Shown here piece after piece: positions 6,373-7,542 of a DNA stretch of 7,542 bases. The stretch spans positions 1-7,542 of the forward strand of contig CAZBBC010000193.1 of NCBI GenBank assembly GCA_964489835.1, read 5' to 3'. Source of the stretch: CAZBBC01 sp964489835. Lineage in GTDB: Bacteria; Calditrichota; Calditrichia; JAJRVZ01. The notes under the pieces are model-generated. The model made no database searches. It was not told the origin of the DNA and worked only from the letters and a program-made list of their open reading frames with translations. A program made the translations under genes and the position numbers. The first letter of the stretch is position 1. Every line of letters begins with the position of its first letter.

Positions 6373-6430
6373 TTCCATTGAAATTTTACAACTGGTATGA
6401 ATAGTTGCTCCGATTTCAGATCAGTTAATC

Positions 6431-6436
6431 TATAAT
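6431..6436 (+). promoter_or_regulatory. Isolated perfect -10 box before the DHOD-like gene
   Basis: TATAAT stands in the 81-bp gap after nifJ. No -35 is found at 16-18 bp; TTGCTC (6405-6410) is 20 bp away. A transcript from here would start at about the ribosome binding site. It may be a chance match or a weak internal promoter; co-transcription with nifJ is more likely. Confidence 0.2.
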
Positions 6437-6453
6437 TCAGAAAGAAAGGTGTC

Positions 6454-7446
6454 ATGATGGATTTAACCACCACATACATGGGATTAAAATTAAAAAACCC
6501 GTTGGTTCCTTCTGCTTCACCCTTGGGACGCGATGTATCAACCGTTAAACGAATGGAAGATAATGGTGCCGCAGCGGTCGTTTTGGAATCATTGTTCGAG
6601 GAACAGATTATTCATGAAAAATTTGAAATGGATCATTTTTTGGCACAGGGTACGGAAAGCTTTGCAGAGGCCATCAGCTATTTTCCCGATAGCGATATGT
6701 ACACCTTTGGTCCTGAGGAATACCTGACCCATATTCAAAAGTGTAAGCAAGCGGTTAATATTCCTATCATTGCCAGCCTGAATGGCGTTTCAACCGGCGG
6801 ATGGACAGAATATGCTCGTAAAATGCAACAAGCAGGAGCGGATGCCCTGGAACTGAACTCTTATTATTTGGCAACGGATATAAACAAGGGTCCAAAGGAA
6901 ATTGAGGATAATTATCTTGAAGTTCTGAAAGCGGTCAAAAATGTAGTTACGATCCCGGTGGCGCTGAAATTATCTCCTTATTTTACATCCATGTCATATA
7001 TGGCAAAGAAATTTGATGAGGTTGGGGTGGATGCCCTGGTTCTATTTAACCGTTTCTATCAACCGGATATTGATCTTGAAAATCTTGAGGTCGTTCCCAA
7101 TCTGGTTCTGAGTACCTCTGAATCAAGTCGCGTTCCCTTGCGCTGGATCGCAATTCTCTATGGTAAGATAAAAGCTGATCTTGCAGCAACAACCGGCATT
7201 CATACCGCGGAAGATGTATTGAAGATGATTATGGTAGGGGCTGATGTAACCCAATTATGTGCAACGCTCTTCCAGAACGGACTTGAGAGGATAAAATATA
7301 TTCTGGATGGAATGGCCCAATGGATGGAGGAGCATGAATATGTATCGCTGAAACAGATGAAGGGTAGTATGAGCCATAAATCAGTTGCCGAACCTGCTGC
7401 TTATGAACGTGCCAATTACATGAAGATGTTGAAGAGTTATATGTAA
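6454..7446 (+). CDS. Dihydroorotate dehydrogenase-like flavoprotein (nifJ-linked, probably not a true PyrD)
   Basis: This is a 330-aa TIM-barrel protein of the DHOD class 1 family, cytoplasmic and probably FMN-binding. Visible family features are the N-terminal strand KNPLVPSASPLG (14-25), ASLNG (107-111), ALKLSPYF with Lys172, LFNR with Asn199, and the C-terminal phosphate-site region TTGIHTAEDVL...GADVTQLCATLFQNG (246-276). In true class 1A enzymes the catalytic Cys lies in an NxSCPN motif; here the position reads ELNSYYLATD (133-142) and no Cys is present. The early conserved Lys of TKSxT is also replaced, by Glu45 in LESLF. It is therefore unlikely to oxidise dihydroorotate. Genes of this kind are known beside nifJ in several phyla, with no settled function. 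The start may be 6454 or the adjacent ATG at 6457; AAAGG at 6445-6449 suits 6457 (7 bp) better. It is probably in one operon with nifJ. Confidence 0.93.
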   Translation: MMDLTTTYMGLKLKNPLVPSASPLGRDVSTVKRMEDNGAAAVVLESLFEEQIIHEKFEMDHFLAQGTESFAEAISYFPDSDMYTFGPEEYLTHIQKCKQAVNIPIIASLNGVSTGGWTEYARKMQQAGADALELNSYYLATDINKGPKEIEDNYLEVLKAVKNVVTIPVALKLSPYFTSMSYMAKKFDEVGVDALVLFNRFYQPDIDLENLEVVPNLVLSTSESSRVPLRWIAILYGKIKADLAATTGIHTAEDVLKMIMVGADVTQLCATLFQNGLERIKYILDGMAQWMEEHEYVSLKQMKGSMSHKSVAEPAAYERANYMKMLKSYM

Positions 7447-7454
7447 AAAATAAT

Positions 7455-7517
7455 TGGGAACTGGCCCCGATAAAGACGTTGCCCGGAGGGCAACGTCTTT
7501 ATCGGGGCCAGTTCCTA
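7455..7517. terminator. Very long perfect inverted repeat, probable (bidirectional) terminator
   Basis: A perfect 28-bp stem (7457-7484 with 7488-7515) has a 3-nt loop, GGA, extended outward by a G-T and a T-A pair. It begins 10 bp after the stop codon of the DHOD-like gene. The inner part, AAAGACGTTGCCC with its complement GGGCAACGTCTTT, looks like an ordinary intrinsic terminator with a short T-run; an outer GGAACTGGCCCCGAT arm lengthens it. On the minus strand the hairpin is followed by AATTATTTTTT, so it could also stop a converging gene beyond the window. No real T-tract follows on the plus strand. The perfect match and length exceed what termination needs, so a palindromic mobile repeat is the alternative. 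Confidence 0.75.
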
Positions 7518-7542
7518 CTTCTCAAACCTTTTCCAGAATTCT

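Overview
The window reads as a piece of a chromosome from an uncultured or little-studied anaerobic (or facultatively anaerobic) bacterium. Three things suggest this: a full-length single-chain pyruvate:ferredoxin oxidoreductase, moderately AT-rich DNA, and long intergenic stretches with short dispersed repeats. Clear Shine-Dalgarno sequences argue against a typical Bacteroidota member. The mix of a four-helix-bundle (S23-type) gene, CACGGATT-type intergenic repeats and a nifJ/DHOD-like pair would fit a candidate lineage around the FCB group. That placement is inference and is weak.

Layout. Positions 1-702 hold a small minus-strand gene for a four-helix-bundle protein (194-550). Two arrays of 9/10-bp repeats bracket it and face each other in opposite orientation (3-178 and 600-702). 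The left array has a regular higher-order structure of four 9-mers plus one 10-mer, giving a 46-bp super-unit present three times. Positions 703-1127 carry no convincing gene, only degenerate dispersed repeats and small hairpins. Positions 1181-2494 (+) encode a 437-aa protein I cannot assign; it starts with TTG behind a plausible sigma70-like promoter. Positions 2495-2808 form a 314-bp leader region with AT-only inverted repeats, an FNR/CRP-like palindrome, a GC-rich hairpin and a strong ribosome binding site.

The metabolic part is nifJ (2809-6372), encoding a 1187-aa pyruvate:ferredoxin/flavodoxin oxidoreductase with all expected cofactor residues. It is followed after 81 bp by a 330-aa dihydroorotate-dehydrogenase-like flavoprotein (6454-7446) that appears to lack the catalytic cysteine of true PyrD. 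The two probably form one transcription unit in central carbon and electron metabolism: NifJ converts pyruvate to acetyl-CoA, CO2 and reduced ferredoxin or flavodoxin, while the role of the DHOD-like partner is unknown. A perfect 28-bp inverted repeat with a 3-nt loop (7457-7515) closes the unit.

The least explained structure is the four-helix-bundle gene between mirrored, hierarchically organised repeat arrays. It resembles the intervening sequences known from 23S rRNA genes but lies outside any rRNA visible here.
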